From NCBI GenBank assembly GCA_934667465.1, contig CAKUMG010000328.1, positions 1 through 6,604 on the forward strand: 6,604 nucleotides of DNA, read 5' to 3'. Below the pieces are notes generated by a model. It did no database searches and was not told the origin of the DNA. It saw only the letters and a program-made list of their open reading frames with translations. This DNA comes from an uncultured Actinoplanes sp. (GTDB taxonomy: Bacteria > Actinomycetota > Actinomycetes > Mycobacteriales > Micromonosporaceae). The position numbers were made by a program, and so were the translations under genes. The number at the start of each line of letters is the position of its first letter. Position 1 is the stretch's first letter. Positions 6,326 through 6,604 of the stretch are shown in pieces.

Positions 6326-6404
6326 CGATCACGGGTGCCGCCGCCGGTCGTGCCCGAAAGGCTCCTCGGGGTTGAGGGACTTGAATGCGATCACTAGCGT
6401 GCCG
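6326..6404. repeat. Imperfect direct repeat in divergent intergenic region
   Basis: CGATCAC-N2-GTGCCG (6326-6340) recurs as CGATCAC-N4-GTGCCG (6388-6404), 62 bp apart. The second copy overlaps the candidate plus-strand -10 hexamer. Two similar sites between divergent genes could be operators for one regulator. The halves are short and the spacing differs by 2 nt, so chance is not excluded. Confidence 0.35.
6372..6400 (+). promoter_or_regulatory. Candidate sigma70-type promoter for the exported-protein gene
   Basis: TTGAGG (6372-6377), a 17-nt spacer and TAGCGT (6395-6400) fit the vegetative actinomycete pattern with a TAnnnT -10. Transcription would begin near 6407, giving a leader of about 117 nt before GTG 6524. 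I found no comparable minus-strand promoter for the phosphatase in this interval. Confidence 0.35.
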
Positions 6405-6414
6405 GTGAGGATTG

Positions 6415-6478
6415 TTCAGGACGGCAGAGGCCGGAGACTGCGGCCTGCGGCTACCTGCGGTTCGAGGTAGGTCCTGAA
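6415..6478 (+). promoter_or_regulatory. Potential three-way-junction RNA leader structure
   Basis: TTCAGGAC (6415-6422) pairs with GTCCTGAA (6471-6478) as an 8-bp closing stem. Two hairpins nest inside it. AGGCCG (6428-6433) pairs with CGGCCT (6441-6446) around a 7-nt loop. CTACCT (6451-6456) pairs with AGGTAG (6465-6470), with a possible inner CG/CG extension. The fold lies in the predicted leader of the plus-strand gene, ending 32 nt before its ribosome binding site. I do not recognise it as a known riboswitch class, and it does not fit a tRNA. Confidence 0.35.
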
Positions 6479-6510
6479 AACCCTCATCGAGGACCGCCAT
6501 TGCTCGACAC

Positions 6511-6516
6511 GAGGAG
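6511..6516 (+). promoter_or_regulatory. Shine-Dalgarno sequence of the plus-strand gene
   Basis: GAGGAG is followed by 7 nt and then GTG 6524, an ideal spacing that fixes the start. Part of it (CGAG 6510-6513) can pair with CTCG (6503-6506) in a small hairpin. An upstream CCTC (6482-6485) could also pair with it, so access to this site may be influenced by leader folding. Confidence 0.8.
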
Positions 6517-6523
6517 TCAATCA

Positions 6524-6604
6524 GTGCGACGCGGTAGAAAAGCAGGCCTCCTGGCAGGCGTGGCCACCGCCCTGGTGGCCACGGGCATCGCCGTCTCCGG
6601 GTCG
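6524..6604 (+). CDS. Exported protein, N-terminal fragment
   Basis: Only the first 27 codons are in the window. GTG starts MRRGRKAGLLAGVATALVA and continues TGIAVSGS to the edge: a basic n-region (RRGRK), then a hydrophobic core of about 17 residues, a standard Sec signal peptide. No twin-arginine consensus with the expected following residues is evident. The gene is read away from the phosphatase and shares the intergenic region with it. The mature domain is outside the window, so no function can be given. Confidence 0.75.
   Translation, partial: MRRGRKAGLLAGVATALVATGIAVSGS

Noticed and set aside
4940..6397. Plus-strand open frame of 485 codons
   Set aside because: It lies antisense to the phosphatase gene, which has all family motifs. 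The translation is Gly/Arg/Gln-rich with no domain.
6451..6480. GGTTCGAGGT resembles a tRNA T-arm
   Set aside because: The flanking bases do not form a 5-bp T stem around a 7-nt loop, and no acceptor, D or anticodon arms can be placed.

Overview
The window is about 70% or more G+C, with strong G/C preference at third codon positions, GTG starts and overlapping stop/start codons. This fits a high-GC actinomycete; a Micromonosporaceae-like genome is a plausible guess that I cannot prove. Apart from the right edge, every convincing gene lies on the minus strand, so the biological order runs from right to left.

Right edge (6305-6604): a 219-bp divergent intergenic region separates a minus-strand phosphatase gene from the first 27 codons of a plus-strand gene for an exported protein. 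This region holds a candidate plus-strand promoter, an imperfect direct repeat, and a possible three-way-junction RNA fold in the leader of the exported-protein gene.

Centre (1695-6304): first comes a GAF plus SpoIIE-type PP2C phosphatase (5009-6304). After 81 bp carrying a 7-bp GC hairpin and a strong ribosome binding site comes a tightly overlapped ABC importer operon. It encodes a PhnD-like lipoprotein (4007-4927), a PhnC-like ATPase (3281-4010) and a double-length PhnE-like permease (1695-3284). The phnD/phnC and phnC/phnE junctions are 4-base ATGA and GTGA overlaps. As printed, phnC is broken by a +1-type frame change inside a perfect GC hairpin. The shift also removes the phnC stop and opens one continuous frame into phnE. 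The binding protein resembles the PhnD subgroup labelled 'putative selenate transporter' in databases, so phosphonate as substrate should not be assumed.

Left part (349-1659): a secreted seven-repeat TolB/PD40-like beta-propeller protein follows the permease at 35 bp and probably shares its transcript. Its N-terminal strand appears to complete the last blade. Downstream, 1-348 has no intact gene. It shows hairpins and a patchwork of high-GC3 frames that may be the remnant of a decayed minus-strand gene.

I see no CRISPR array, tRNA, rRNA, transposase or prophage gene. The most unusual features are the phnC lesion with its fused frame, the single-chain two-domain permease, the uncertain substrate, and the structured leader of the exported-protein gene.
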